Shown: positions 25,221 to 34,111, numbered from the stretch's first letter. The stretch is DNA of 64,000 nucleotides from Lachnospiraceae bacterium (GCA_009911175.1 QXWX01000006.1:7683-71682), one strand, 5' to 3'. The notes: generated by a model from the letters alone, not told the origin. Numbers and translations are program-made.

Positions 25221-26732
25221 ATGATGAACTATTATTTGGGCATTGATTTGGGCGGAACAATGGCGAAGGCGGCTATTTTTGATCAAAACGGGAATGAAAT
25301 AGCGATAGGAGAGAAAAAGCTGAAAATCATATATCCGGGAAAAGATATGGTAGAACGCAATATAATAGAGGCAAAAGAAGCAGTATATCATGTGATAGAG
25401 AAAGCTTTACAGTACAGTAAAATTAACAGTACAGAAATCAAGGGAATTGGAGTGACCGGGCAGGCAAACGGCATTTATTTATTTGACAGGGATGGGAATC
25501 CTGTCCGCAATGCGATTTTAAGCAGTGATACAAGAGCTAAAAAATATGTGAAGAAGTGGACTGAGGATGGAACCTGGGAAAAAATCCTTCCTAAAATCAG
25601 ACAGCAGATATGGGCAGGAAACGTTCCGGCGCTGATAGCGTGGCTGAAGGATAACGAGCCGGAAGTCTTAGAGAGGACGGAAGTCATTGTGACTGCAAAA
25701 GACTATGTGAGATATCTGCTCTCCGGAGAGTTTGCCATTGAAGTGACCGAAGCGTCGGGAATTGCGTCTATGGATCAGGAGAAGGAAGTTATCACACAAG
25801 AGATTTATAATGAACTGGGAATTTCAGAATATCTGGACCGTATTCCCAAAAGAATTCTGGATTGTACAGAGATTGCGGGGGGAGTTACAAAAGAATGCGC
25901 CAACCTGACTGGATTAAAAGAGGGAACGTCTGTTGTAGGCGGGCAGATGGATACCGGAGCATCCATTATTTCAGCTGGGGTAACAAAAGAAAAACAATTG
26001 GGTGTCATTGTCGGAACATGGGGAATTAACAGCATTGTTAAGCATCAGGCGGTTGCTGATGAGAATATCTTTATGGTATATAGGTATTGTATTCCCGATA
26101 TGTATTGTATTATGGAAGGAAGTTCTACCTCCGCGACAAATCTGGAATGGTTTATTGAACATTGTATGAAAGATGTGGATTCAGAACAAATATATAGTGT
26201 CTGCAATCAGCTTGTAGAGGAATCAGATTACCATGATACAATACTATTTTTGCCGTTCTTATACGGAAGTAATGTAGGGCCTGACGCAAAATCAGCATTT
26301 ATTGGCCTTGAAGCAATACATGGGCGAGGGGAAATGTTACGGGCGATTTATGAAGGGGTTGCGTTTTGCCACAAGTACCATATAGAAAAATTGTATGGTT
26401 ATGTTGATTCTATAGATGTAGTACGGATGGCAGGCGGGGCCGCGAGATCGGCAGTGTGGATGCAGATGTTTTCGGATATCCTTGGACTGCCGGTTGAAGT
26501 TTCAAAAGCCGAGGAGCTTGGGGCAATGGGGGTGGCGTTGGAAGCGGCTGTAGGAACAGGCTTGTTTGGCAGTATCACTGAAGCGGCAGAGCAATGGGTG
26601 AAAATTAAGGCCGTATATTATCCGGATATAGAAAAATCTGAGTATTATAAAAAGAAATATGAGATTTATAAGAAAATTGTTGAGTGTTTGTCAAATGTGT
26701 GGAAAGATGTTGACAGACTGAATGACATTTAA
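25221..26732 (+). CDS. FGGY-family carbohydrate kinase
   Basis: ATP-dependent sugar kinase of 503 residues. The phosphate-binding loop GIDLGGTMAKAAIFD starts the protein, and the second ATP motif is RMAGGAARSAVW. The substrate-side segment (GVTGQANGIYLFD, DTRAKKYV) is closest in style to xylulokinase and L-xylulose (LyxK) kinases, but the fit does not fix the substrate. It is the last gene of the operon and would trap the imported sugar as a phosphate before oxidation and aldol cleavage. ATG at 25221 and 25224 are both possible starts. Confidence 0.9.
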   Translation: MMNYYLGIDLGGTMAKAAIFDQNGNEIAIGEKKLKIIYPGKDMVERNIIEAKEAVYHVIEKALQYSKINSTEIKGIGVTGQANGIYLFDRDGNPVRNAILSSDTRAKKYVKKWTEDGTWEKILPKIRQQIWAGNVPALIAWLKDNEPEVLERTEVIVTAKDYVRYLLSGEFAIEVTEASGIASMDQEKEVITQEIYNELGISEYLDRIPKRILDCTEIAGGVTKECANLTGLKEGTSVVGGQMDTGASIISAGVTKEKQLGVIVGTWGINSIVKHQAVADENIFMVYRYCIPDMYCIMEGSSTSATNLEWFIEHCMKDVDSEQIYSVCNQLVEESDYHDTILFLPFLYGSNVGPDAKSAFIGLEAIHGRGEMLRAIYEGVAFCHKYHIEKLYGYVDSIDVVRMAGGAARSAVWMQMFSDILGLPVEVSKAEELGAMGVALEAAVGTGLFGSITEAAEQWVKIKAVYYPDIEKSEYYKKKYEIYKKIVECLSNVWKDVDRLNDI

Positions 26733-26737
26733 AATAA

Positions 26738-26830
26738 TTTCCGCCTGTACGGTTGCAATCCGAAGTCGCATTTTCATTGCAATAAATTGCATAAAAATGT
26801 GATTTCGGATTGCAACCGTACAGGCGGAAA
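26738..26830. repeat. 93-bp hairpin element with 37-bp arms
   Basis: The left arm 26738-26774 (TTTCCGCCTGTACGG onward) pairs with 26794-26830 over 37 positions with only two G-T wobbles. The 19-nt loop contains its own palindrome TGCAAT-AA-ATTGCA. No U-tract follows on the plus strand. The structure separates the kinase gene from the next promoter and resembles a miniature inverted-repeat element. Confidence 0.85.
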
Positions 26831-26858
26831 ACTTTCTGATTACCTAAACTGTAATAGA

Positions 26859-26887
26859 TTGACAAATCGAACACTGTTCGTTACAAT
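26859..26887 (+). promoter_or_regulatory. Promoter with internal palindrome for the amidohydrolase operon
   Basis: TTGACA (26859-26864), 17-nt spacer, TACAAT (26882-26887). The spacer holds the palindrome CGAAC-ACT-GTTCG (26868-26880), placed to block polymerase if bound. Confidence 0.72.
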
Positions 26888-26922
26888 GAACAATAGAATT
26901 ATGAGAAAAGGAGGTGGCATCA

Positions 26923-28338
26923 TTGGAAGATTCCAGACAAATTTACTTTAAGAATGGATATATTCTCACGATGAATGCGTCGAACCAGGTGTATGCCCAT
27001 GGGAGCCTGCTGGTGGAAGGAGATCAGATCTGCGCCGTAGGAACCGTGGATGAGCAGCAGGTCCGCGGGGACGCGGAGATCATCGACCTGTGCGGAAAGT
27101 ACCTGCTTCCGGGGTTTGTGAACACGCATGTACATACGTCCCAGCAGATCAGCCGGGGCGTCGGGGATGATGTGGATTTTATGACCTGGCTGCACAAGCG
27201 GATGTGGCCCTTCGAGAGCAATATGACCGAGGAGGATTCCTATGTATCCACGCTGATGTGCTGCCTGGAGCAGATCCGGGCCGGAGTGACCAGCTTCGCG
27301 GAGCCGGGCGGGCAGTTCGTCAGCGGTATGGCAAAGGCGGTGACAGCGGCCGGGCTCCGCGCGAAGCTGGCAAAATCTGTGATGGACTGTGGGGAAGGGC
27401 TTCCCGAGATCTGGCAGAGGACCATGGAGGAGGAGCTTGACCAGCAGATCGACGACCTGAATAAATACCATAATACCGCGGACGGAAGGGTGCAGGTGTG
27501 GTTTGGCCTGCGCACCATATTCAACAATACGGATGCCCTGATCGTAAAGACGAAGGAGCTGGCGGACAAGTACGGCGTGGGCGTGCATATGCATGTGGCG
27601 GAGGCCAAGTCCGAGATTGAGTATACCCAGGCGGTTTACGGCGAGCCGACGGTGACGCATCTTCATAAGCTGGGCGTGCTGGACAAAAACCTGCTGGCAG
27701 TCCACACAGTCTGGCTGACCAACGAGGAGATCGACCTGTTCAAGAAATATGACGTGAAAGTTTCCCATAATCCGGCATCGGCCATGCGCGTCCTGGGATT
27801 CGCGAAGATCCCGCAGATGCTGAGAAAGAAGGTGTGCGTGTCCATCGGCACGGATGGCGCGTCTTCCAGCAACCGGATGGACATGGTGGATGAAATGTGG
27901 CTCACATCGCTGATCCATAAGGGATGGCGGCTGGATTCTACCGTGGTGCCCTCAGAGGACATTTTGTGCATGGCGACGAAAAACGGAGCCCGGGCGCTGC
28001 TGGATGAGGAGGTCTACGGAAGCCTGGAGCCGGGTAAGAAGGCGGATCTGATCGTGATCAATCCCCACGGCCCGTCCATGATGCCGGTCAATGACCGCAT
28101 CGCCGCGCTTGTGACGGCCATGCATTCCTCCAATATTGAGAGTACGATGTGCGATGGAAAATGGCTGATGAAGGAGCGGAAGATTCAGACACTGGATGAG
28201 GAGGCAATCCTGAAAGAAGCACAGGAGCGGAGCAAAGCGATTTACAAGAGGGCAGGCATCGTGCTGCCGGAGCGCTTCCCGGTGACGGATCTGAACTGTG
28301 GTATTTCATCAGACGTGAGTATATTTCATCGGACATAA
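26923..28338 (+). CDS. TRZ/ATZ-family amidohydrolase (MtaD/SsnA-like)
   Basis: Metal-dependent hydrolase of 471 residues that would deaminate a purine or related heterocycle. The metal ligands are seen in NTHVHTSQQ, VHMHVAEAKSE, AVHTVWL and GTDGASSSN, as in 5'-methylthioadenosine/S-adenosylhomocysteine deaminases and other TRZ/ATZ enzymes. I chose the TTG at 26923 because AAGGAGG ends 8 bases before it; the in-frame GTG at 26914 lies inside that ribosome site. The adenine deaminase gene follows after 47 bases, which points to purine salvage or catabolism. Confidence 0.87.
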   Translation: MEDSRQIYFKNGYILTMNASNQVYAHGSLLVEGDQICAVGTVDEQQVRGDAEIIDLCGKYLLPGFVNTHVHTSQQISRGVGDDVDFMTWLHKRMWPFESNMTEEDSYVSTLMCCLEQIRAGVTSFAEPGGQFVSGMAKAVTAAGLRAKLAKSVMDCGEGLPEIWQRTMEEELDQQIDDLNKYHNTADGRVQVWFGLRTIFNNTDALIVKTKELADKYGVGVHMHVAEAKSEIEYTQAVYGEPTVTHLHKLGVLDKNLLAVHTVWLTNEEIDLFKKYDVKVSHNPASAMRVLGFAKIPQMLRKKVCVSIGTDGASSSNRMDMVDEMWLTSLIHKGWRLDSTVVPSEDILCMATKNGARALLDEEVYGSLEPGKKADLIVINPHGPSMMPVNDRIAALVTAMHSSNIESTMCDGKWLMKERKIQTLDEEAILKEAQERSKAIYKRAGIVLPERFPVTDLNCGISSDVSIFHRT

Positions 28339-28385
28339 ATATATTTCATAGAAGGAAGCATTCAGGTAAAAGGAGAATAAAAACA

Positions 28386-30152
28386 ATGGATAAAAAATTA
28401 TTGGCAACAGCAGGCGGACAGGCTCCGGCGGATATTGTAGTCAAAAACGGGAAACTGGTCAATGTATATACGAAGGAAATTTATGAAGGCGGCGTAGCCA
28501 TCAGCGGAGACCGGATCGCGGCGGTCGGCGACGTGGATTATTCCATCGGCGAGGGCACGAAGGTGATCGACGCGGGCGGCAATTATATCACACCCGGATT
28601 TATAGACGGACATATTCACCCGGAGAGCACCAGCCTGTCAATCCGCTCCTTTGCGGAGCTGGTATTGAAGCACGGTACCACCGCGGTCATGACGGACCTC
28701 CACGAGATCGGGGTGGTGGCAGGCCTGGAAGGGATCGAGGCGGTTCTGGAGGAAGCGGAAGCGACGGACCTGAAGATTTATTTTGTGGTTCCGTCCCATG
28801 TGCCCTTTGCGCCGAACCTGGAGACCAGCGGCGGGCATTTTGATCCGGAGATCATCAAAATGGCTCTGGAGAGGAAGGACGCGGTGGGCATTTCGGAGGT
28901 GGTAGGCCCCTATATCTTGAATGGGTTCCCGGATCTGATGGAAACCATGGAGCATGTAAACCGGATACCCGGAAAAACATGCCAGGGCCACCTGCCGGAT
29001 ATGGAAGGACCGGCGCTGAACACCTGTCTGGCGGCAGGCGTGACTACGGACCATGAGTCCTTATCCGGGGAGGATGCCCTTGCGCGGCTTCGAAACGGCT
29101 GCCATTTGATGATCCGGGAAGGCTCTGCGGCCCGCAATATGGCGGACTGTCTGAAACCGATCCTGGAACAGAAGCTGGATACCTCCCGGGTCAGCATCGT
29201 GACAGATGATCTTCACACCGTAGACGCGGTAGAACGGGGACATCTGGATGACGCGGTGCGCGCGGCCCTGAAAAATGGAGTCGATTTTGCGACGGCGATC
29301 CAGATGGTTTCCTTAAACGCGGCCCGCGCGTTCCACCTGGACGACGAGGTGGGCGGACTGGCGCCGGGAAAACGGGCGGATCTCAATATCACCACCGGAG
29401 CAGAGGCGTTTGAAGTGCTGAGCGTCATTTCCGGAGGGAAACAGATCGTGGACAATGGAACGTGTCTGGTTTCTTACCCGAAGGCAGAACACAAGCCATG
29501 CCTGCTGAATACGACCCATTTGAAAAATCCCGTCACGCCGGACAGCTTCAAGATCTATGCGCCGGAAGGGGCGAAAAAGGTGAAGGCGCAGGTGATGGAT
29601 ACGCTTCCGTGGATCCCTATCACCCAGGGCCGGGAGGCAGTGCTGGATGTGGAAGACGGCGTAGTAAAATGCGACATTTCCCAGGATGTGCTCTACATTG
29701 CGCAGGTGGAGCGGTATGGGATCAACGGAAATGTAGGAAAAGCATTTATGGGAGGGTTCCATCTCCAGGCTGGGGCCATCGCGTCCTCCGTGGGGCACGA
29801 CAACCACAATGTGATCGTTATGGGAACCAACTTTGAGGATATGGCAAAGGCCGTGAATTATCTGATTGAGATCGGCGGTGGCCAGGCAGTCGTGAAGGAC
29901 GGGGAAATCCTGGGCGCGGTGGAATATCCGGTCTGCGGCCTGCTCTCCGACCTGTCCGGGGAAGAGCTGGCGGAGGAAAAACGGAAGCTGAACGGCATCA
30001 TCCACGAGCTGGGCTGTCCGATCACGATTCCGTTTATGTTCCTTTCCTTTATTTGTCTTGCGGCGATTCCGGTGTACGCGATCACGGATGTGGGATTCAT
30101 CAATGTGCTGACACAGGAGGTTGTGGATCCGGTGCTCGAAGTGGCGGAGTGA
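28386..30152 (+). CDS. ade: Adenine deaminase
   Basis: Amidohydrolase that converts adenine to hypoxanthine and ammonia in the cytosol. At 588 residues it has the usual length of the Ade family. The metal site is shown by FIDGHIHPESTSL, and the family-specific C-terminal domain by SSVGHDNHNVIVMGTN and AVVKDGEILG. The start at 28386 follows AAAGGAG. It is co-directional with the preceding amidohydrolase and probably in one operon with it. The end of the gene is normal. Confidence 0.95.
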   Translation: MDKKLLATAGGQAPADIVVKNGKLVNVYTKEIYEGGVAISGDRIAAVGDVDYSIGEGTKVIDAGGNYITPGFIDGHIHPESTSLSIRSFAELVLKHGTTAVMTDLHEIGVVAGLEGIEAVLEEAEATDLKIYFVVPSHVPFAPNLETSGGHFDPEIIKMALERKDAVGISEVVGPYILNGFPDLMETMEHVNRIPGKTCQGHLPDMEGPALNTCLAAGVTTDHESLSGEDALARLRNGCHLMIREGSAARNMADCLKPILEQKLDTSRVSIVTDDLHTVDAVERGHLDDAVRAALKNGVDFATAIQMVSLNAARAFHLDDEVGGLAPGKRADLNITTGAEAFEVLSVISGGKQIVDNGTCLVSYPKAEHKPCLLNTTHLKNPVTPDSFKIYAPEGAKKVKAQVMDTLPWIPITQGREAVLDVEDGVVKCDISQDVLYIAQVERYGINGNVGKAFMGGFHLQAGAIASSVGHDNHNVIVMGTNFEDMAKAVNYLIEIGGGQAVVKDGEILGAVEYPVCGLLSDLSGEELAEEKRKLNGIIHELGCPITIPFMFLSFICLAAIPVYAITDVGFINVLTQEVVDPVLEVAE

Positions 30153-30187
30153 CGGTTTTCTGTTTTATAAGGCATAGATAAAAAATA

Positions 30188-30537
30188 ATTCTGCCCATTG
30201 TTGAAAGGCTTCAAAATGTAAATGAATTTGAGCTGGTGGCCAACTCATTTCGGGCGACCCATGATGTCAGCATCTTTATCACGGGCTCCAATTCCCGCCT
30301 GCTTTCCGGGGAACTGGCAACCCATTTGAGCGGACGGACTCTCCGCAGGCATTGGAGAGGGCGCTAGTCCAGGCAGCCTATTACCTGGCGGATGAGGCGG
30401 TGGTCGAGCGGGAATTCGGAGCATACCGGGCAATCGAGGACAACTATCCGAAATATGTAGTCTCCATGGATAAGGTGACGCTTGGCAGGGACGGGATCAT
30501 CCATAAAAATCTGATTGATTTTTTGCTGGAGAGGTAG
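30188..30537 (+). pseudogene. Remnant of a DUF4143-type AAA ATPase
   Basis: The first part reads RLQNVNEFELVANSF and DVSIFITGSNSRLLSGELAT, the sensor-1 strand of DUF4143 ATPases. After a large internal deletion and frame change the second part gives the family's C-terminus (LADEAVVEREFGAYRAIEDN, NLIDFLLER). The N-terminal Walker A half is missing. Its last 50 bases are repeated beyond the toxin-antitoxin pair. Confidence 0.8.
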
Positions 30538-30539
30538 AT
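30488..30539 (+). repeat. 52-bp direct repeat, left copy
   Basis: This copy, the 3' end of the ATPase remnant, matches 31316-31367 with one difference. The two copies bracket the toxin-antitoxin genes. Confidence 0.85.
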
Positions 30540-30631
30540 TTTATTGTAGGAAATGAGTATAATATGGATAAAATATGACTACTATTGCAAAGAGCTTCCG
30601 AGGATGCTCGCAAAATCAAGGAGGTGCCGCT

Positions 30632-30919
30632 ATGAATATTCGTCCATCCGCAGCAATCCGTCAGAATTACAACGAGATTGCTGATATGTGCAGAAAGACC
30701 GCAGAACCGATTTTCTTAACCAAGAACGGCGAAGGAGATTTGGTCGTTATGGACATCGGAACTTACAACCGCAGGGAAAAAATGCTGAAGCTCCGTGAGG
30801 AACTGCTTGCCGTCGAGGAAGACAGGATGCATGGAAGCAAAGGCCGCTCTGTTGATGAAGTCGCTGCGATGATGCGTAGTGCGATCAAGGAGGCAGCAGG
30901 TCATGGAACAGCAGAATAA
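30632..30919 (+). CDS. Phd/YefM-family antitoxin
   Basis: Antitoxin of 95 residues. The N-terminal Phd/YefM DNA-binding fold (IRPSAAIRQNYNEIADMC, PIFLTKNGEGDLVVMDIGTY) is followed by a helical toxin-binding tail. I chose the ATG at 30632 because of AAGGAGG just before it; the longer frame from 30575 includes that site. It overlaps the toxin gene by 17 bases, the usual antitoxin-first order, and probably represses its own promoter. Confidence 0.87.
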   Translation: MNIRPSAAIRQNYNEIADMCRKTAEPIFLTKNGEGDLVVMDIGTYNRREKMLKLREELLAVEEDRMHGSKGRSVDEVAAMMRSAIKEAAGHGTAE

Positions 30920-31220
30920 ATACCGTGTGATCGTATCAGAACGGGCAACGCAGATGCTTGTTTCCCATGCCGCATTTTTGGCACAGGTCAGCCCGGAAGC
31001 GGCGGAACGGCTGACAGCCGAGTTTGAAAAAACAGCTAATTCATTAGAAGTGATGCCGCAGCGATGCCCATGGCTCACAGGGGAATACATCCCCAGACAT
31101 GCTTACCGTTTTATCCAGTTTGAAAAACGCTATATGATCATCTTCCAGATTGCGGACGATATAGTCTATGCTGATTATGTGGTGGATTGCAGACAGGATT
31201 ACAGTTGGCTTCTCAGGTAA
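30903..31220 (+). CDS. ParE/RelE-superfamily toxin
   Basis: Toxin of 105 residues. The start at 30903 (MEQQNKYRVIVSERA) lies inside the antitoxin gene behind AAGGAGG. The fold signature is YRVIVSERATQMLVSH at the N-terminus and YRFIQFEKRYMIIFQIAD at the C-terminal sheet. Whether it targets gyrase (ParE) or ribosome-bound mRNA (RelE) cannot be read with certainty. A terminator follows the gene. Confidence 0.85.
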   Translation: MEQQNKYRVIVSERATQMLVSHAAFLAQVSPEAAERLTAEFEKTANSLEVMPQRCPWLTGEYIPRHAYRFIQFEKRYMIIFQIADDIVYADYVVDCRQDYSWLLR

Positions 31221-31246
31221 GGATCTGTAGGAAAATAAACCAAGAT

Positions 31247-31279
31247 AAAACCGCCACTTTTCAAGAGGTGGCGGTTTTT
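31247..31279 (+). terminator. Terminator of the toxin-antitoxin operon
   Basis: AAAACCGCCAC (31247-31257) pairs with 31268-31278, followed by a T run. Confidence 0.87.
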
Positions 31280-31315
31280 GTGCCCTGAGGGAGATGCTGA
31301 CTACCTGGTAATAGG

Positions 31316-31367
31316 GGGACGGGATCATTCATAAAAATCTGATTGATTTTTTGCTGGAGAGGTAGAT
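31316..31367 (+). repeat. 52-bp direct repeat, right copy
   Basis: Second copy of the ATPase-gene end (51 of 52 identical to 30488-30539), with no upstream part of that gene. It marks the right edge of the inserted toxin-antitoxin segment. Confidence 0.85.
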
Positions 31368-31385
31368 CTGTGTCCGATGGCTTTC

Positions 31386-31414
31386 TTTACACCCCGTTTC
31401 GGGTGTGATATACT
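31386..31414 (+). promoter_or_regulatory. Promoter of feoAB with palindromic spacer
   Basis: TTTACA (31386-31391), 17-nt spacer, TATACT (31409-31414). ACACCC and GGGTGT (31389-31406) form an inverted repeat across the spacer, a likely repressor site. Confidence 0.6.
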
Positions 31415-31459
31415 GAATATCGTTCTGATACATACCGAACAGAGAGAAGGACGGATGAG

Positions 31460-33817
31460 ATGATGACACTGAGGGAATTACCGATCGGAAAAAAAGCGAC
31501 CATCACCACGGTAGGCGGCGAGGGTGCGCTGAGACAGCATTTTTTGGATATGGGGGTCATTCCGGGGACGGATATCGTATTGATCAAATACGCTCCGCTG
31601 GGCGACCCGATGGAATTTATGATCCACGGGTATGAGCTTACGCTGCGCCTGGCGGACGCGGAAAAAATAGGGATCGAGCATGTCCGGGACCAGGAGCCGG
31701 AGTCCGGGGAGAGCGTCCGCAAGAAGCGGCGTATCGAGCACCCGGGCCTGGGGGAGGGCGGACGATTTCATGAGAAGGGGACGGAGCATCCGCTGCCGGA
31801 CAGTACGCTTCTGACCTTTGCCCTGGCGGGCAACCAGAACTGCGGGAAGACCACGCTTTTTAACCAGCTTACAGGCTCTAACCAGCATGTGGGCAATTTT
31901 CCGGGAGTCACGGTGGACCGGAAGGACGGAGTGATCAAGGGACACAGCAACACACTGATCACGGATCTGCCGGGGATTTATTCCATGTCGCCCTATTCCG
32001 GCGAGGAGATGGTGACCCGGGAATTTGTGTTAAAAGAGCATCCCAAGGGGATCATCAATATTGTGGATGCCACCAACATCGAGAGGAATCTGTACCTGAC
32101 CATGCAGCTCATGGAGCTGGACATTCCCATTGTGCTTGCCCTGAATATGATGGATGAGGTCCGGGGAAACGGCGGCGCCATCCGGATCAATGAGATGGAG
32201 GCCATGCTGGGGATCTCGGTGGTGCCGGTGTCGGCGGTCAAGAATGAAGGGACGGACGAGCTGGTGAACCACGCCCTCCATGTGGCAAAATATCAGGAAC
32301 GTCCGGGCAGGATTGATTTTTGCCGGGAGGACAAGCAGGGCGGGGCGGTCCACAGATGCCTCCATGGGATCATGCATTTGATCGAGGACCATGCCAGACA
32401 GGCGGAGATCCCGGTCCGGTTCGCGGCAAGCAAGCTGGCGGAAGGGGACGTTCAGATCCAGGAAAGCCTGGGGCTGGACCAGAATGAGAAGGAGATGCTG
32501 GAGCATATCATCTGCCAGATGGAGAAGGAGAGCGGCATGGACCGGGCGGCGGCCATTGCGGATATGCGATTCTCTTTTATCAAAGAGGTCTGCGACGCGA
32601 CGGTGATCAAGCCCCGGGAGAGCAAGGAGCACGCCCGGAGCGCGAAGCTTGATAAAGTGCTGACGGGAAAATACACGGCGCTCCCGGTATTTATCGGGAT
32701 CATGGGGCTGGTGTTCTGGCTCACCTTCAACGTGATCGGCGCATGGCTGCAGGATCTGCTGGACCAGGGGATCACCTGGCTTGCGGGCATGGCGGATCAG
32801 GCCATGGCGGCGGCAGATGTGAACGAGGTGCTGCATTCCCTTATTATCGACGGCATTTTCAACGGGGTGGGCAGCGTACTCAGCTTCTTGCCGATCATCG
32901 TGATCCTGTTCTTCTTCCTTTCCATGATGGAGGACAGCGGCTACATCGCCAGGGTGGCCTTTGTGATGGACAAGCTGCTGCGGAAAATGGGGCTCTCCGG
33001 GCGGAGCATCGTCCCCATGCTGGTGGGATTCGGCTGTACGGTGCCCGGGGTTATGGCTACCAGGACGCTGCCGTCGGAGCGGGACCGGAAGATGACGATC
33101 TTATTGACCCCATTTATGAGCTGCTCGGCAAAGCTGCCGATCTATGGATTTTTTACGGCGGTCTTTTTCCCGGAGCATGCGGCGCTGGTGATGATCGGGC
33201 TGTATGTGCTGGGTATCCTGCTTGGGATTCTGTCGGCGCTGGTGTTGAAGAAAACGATCTTCAAAGGGGAGGCGGTGCCTTTTGTGATGGAGCTGCCCAA
33301 TTACCGGATGCCGGGCATGAAAAATGTGGGGCATCTGCTGTGGGATAAGGCAAAGGATTTCCTGCAGAGGGCATTTACGGTGATCTTTATTGCGACCATT
33401 GTGATCTGGTTTTTGCAGACCTTTGATTTTGGATTGAATATTGTAGATAATTCCCACGACAGCATGCTGGCCGCTGCTGCGGGTCTGCTGGTGCCGTTTC
33501 TACGGCCGCTGGGAATTGGGGACTGGAGGATCTCAACCGCGCTGATCACGGGATTTATGGCGAAGGAAAGCGTGGTGGCGACATTGTCCGTGCTGTTTGG
33601 GTCCACGGAAGCGATCGCCGCTGTGCTGACGCCCCTTGCGGCGGCAAGCCTCCTGGTGTTCTGCCTGCTGTATACGCCTTGCGTGGCGGCGATTGCGTCG
33701 GTGAAGCGGGAGCTGGGCGCGAAGTGGGCCGTCGGGGTCGTGCTGGGGCAGTGCCTGATCGCCTGGGGGGCGGCAGGCGTGGTGCGGCTGGTCGGGGTGG
33801 TGCTGGGGCTGGGGTGA
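31460..33817 (+). CDS. feoB: FeoA-FeoB fusion, ferrous iron transporter
   Basis: Ferrous iron importer of 785 residues. Residues 1-75 form a FeoA-type SH3-like domain (LRELPIGKKATITTVGG). A linker leads to the FeoB G domain with G1 GNQNCGKTT (about 123), G3 DLPG and G4 NMMD. The membrane part contains two Gate domains (LPIIVILFFFLSMMEDSGY; GFGCTVPGVMATRTL; TPFMSCSAKLPIYG), with the conserved Cys residues. In most bacteria FeoA is a separate protein; here it is joined to the N-terminus. ATG at 31460 or 31463 may start it. No FeoC-like gene follows. Confidence 0.93.
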   Translation: MMTLRELPIGKKATITTVGGEGALRQHFLDMGVIPGTDIVLIKYAPLGDPMEFMIHGYELTLRLADAEKIGIEHVRDQEPESGESVRKKRRIEHPGLGEGGRFHEKGTEHPLPDSTLLTFALAGNQNCGKTTLFNQLTGSNQHVGNFPGVTVDRKDGVIKGHSNTLITDLPGIYSMSPYSGEEMVTREFVLKEHPKGIINIVDATNIERNLYLTMQLMELDIPIVLALNMMDEVRGNGGAIRINEMEAMLGISVVPVSAVKNEGTDELVNHALHVAKYQERPGRIDFCREDKQGGAVHRCLHGIMHLIEDHARQAEIPVRFAASKLAEGDVQIQESLGLDQNEKEMLEHIICQMEKESGMDRAAAIADMRFSFIKEVCDATVIKPRESKEHARSAKLDKVLTGKYTALPVFIGIMGLVFWLTFNVIGAWLQDLLDQGITWLAGMADQAMAAADVNEVLHSLIIDGIFNGVGSVLSFLPIIVILFFFLSMMEDSGYIARVAFVMDKLLRKMGLSGRSIVPMLVGFGCTVPGVMATRTLPSERDRKMTILLTPFMSCSAKLPIYGFFTAVFFPEHAALVMIGLYVLGILLGILSALVLKKTIFKGEAVPFVMELPNYRMPGMKNVGHLLWDKAKDFLQRAFTVIFIATIVIWFLQTFDFGLNIVDNSHDSMLAAAAGLLVPFLRPLGIGDWRISTALITGFMAKESVVATLSVLFGSTEAIAAVLTPLAAASLLVFCLLYTPCVAAIASVKRELGAKWAVGVVLGQCLIAWGAAGVVRLVGVVLGLG

Positions 33818-33861
33818 GAGAGGCTGGATCAAGTCCGCTCATTCGAAACGTACTTTTTCAA

Positions 33862-34040
33862 TCATACAGGGTCATAAGAAAGATAGCCCAGATGGATCAG
33901 CAGCGTCAGCACATCATCCCGGTTGCGGACGTGATCAGATCATTGGAGAACCCATTGGTATCTACGCTGACTTCGACGCCGCCCAGAAGCCGGGCGATAG
34001 TCCCGGACAGGCCGTCGAATGGATTCAGATACTTTCCCAT
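33862..34040 (-). pseudogene. Fragment of an AAA-ATPase-like gene
   Basis: On the minus strand a fragment begins at ATG 34040 (MGKYLNPFDGLSGTIARLLG), continues to FSNDLITS, changes frame and ends RNRDDVLTLLIHLGYLSYD. It matches the middle of the family whose decayed copy is at 6361-7435 and includes the piece missing there. No intact gene could be formed. Confidence 0.7.
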
Positions 34041-34111
34041 GCTTTCGACACCTCATGTAAAAAGTATTTCATCCTGTGGTTATGGAAGCAAGCGGATATG
34101 GGAAACGAAAT

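Noticed and set aside
26868..26880. LexA (SOS) box in the amidohydrolase promoter
   Set aside because: The arms GAAC and GTTC are separated by three bases, whereas the Gram-positive LexA box needs four.
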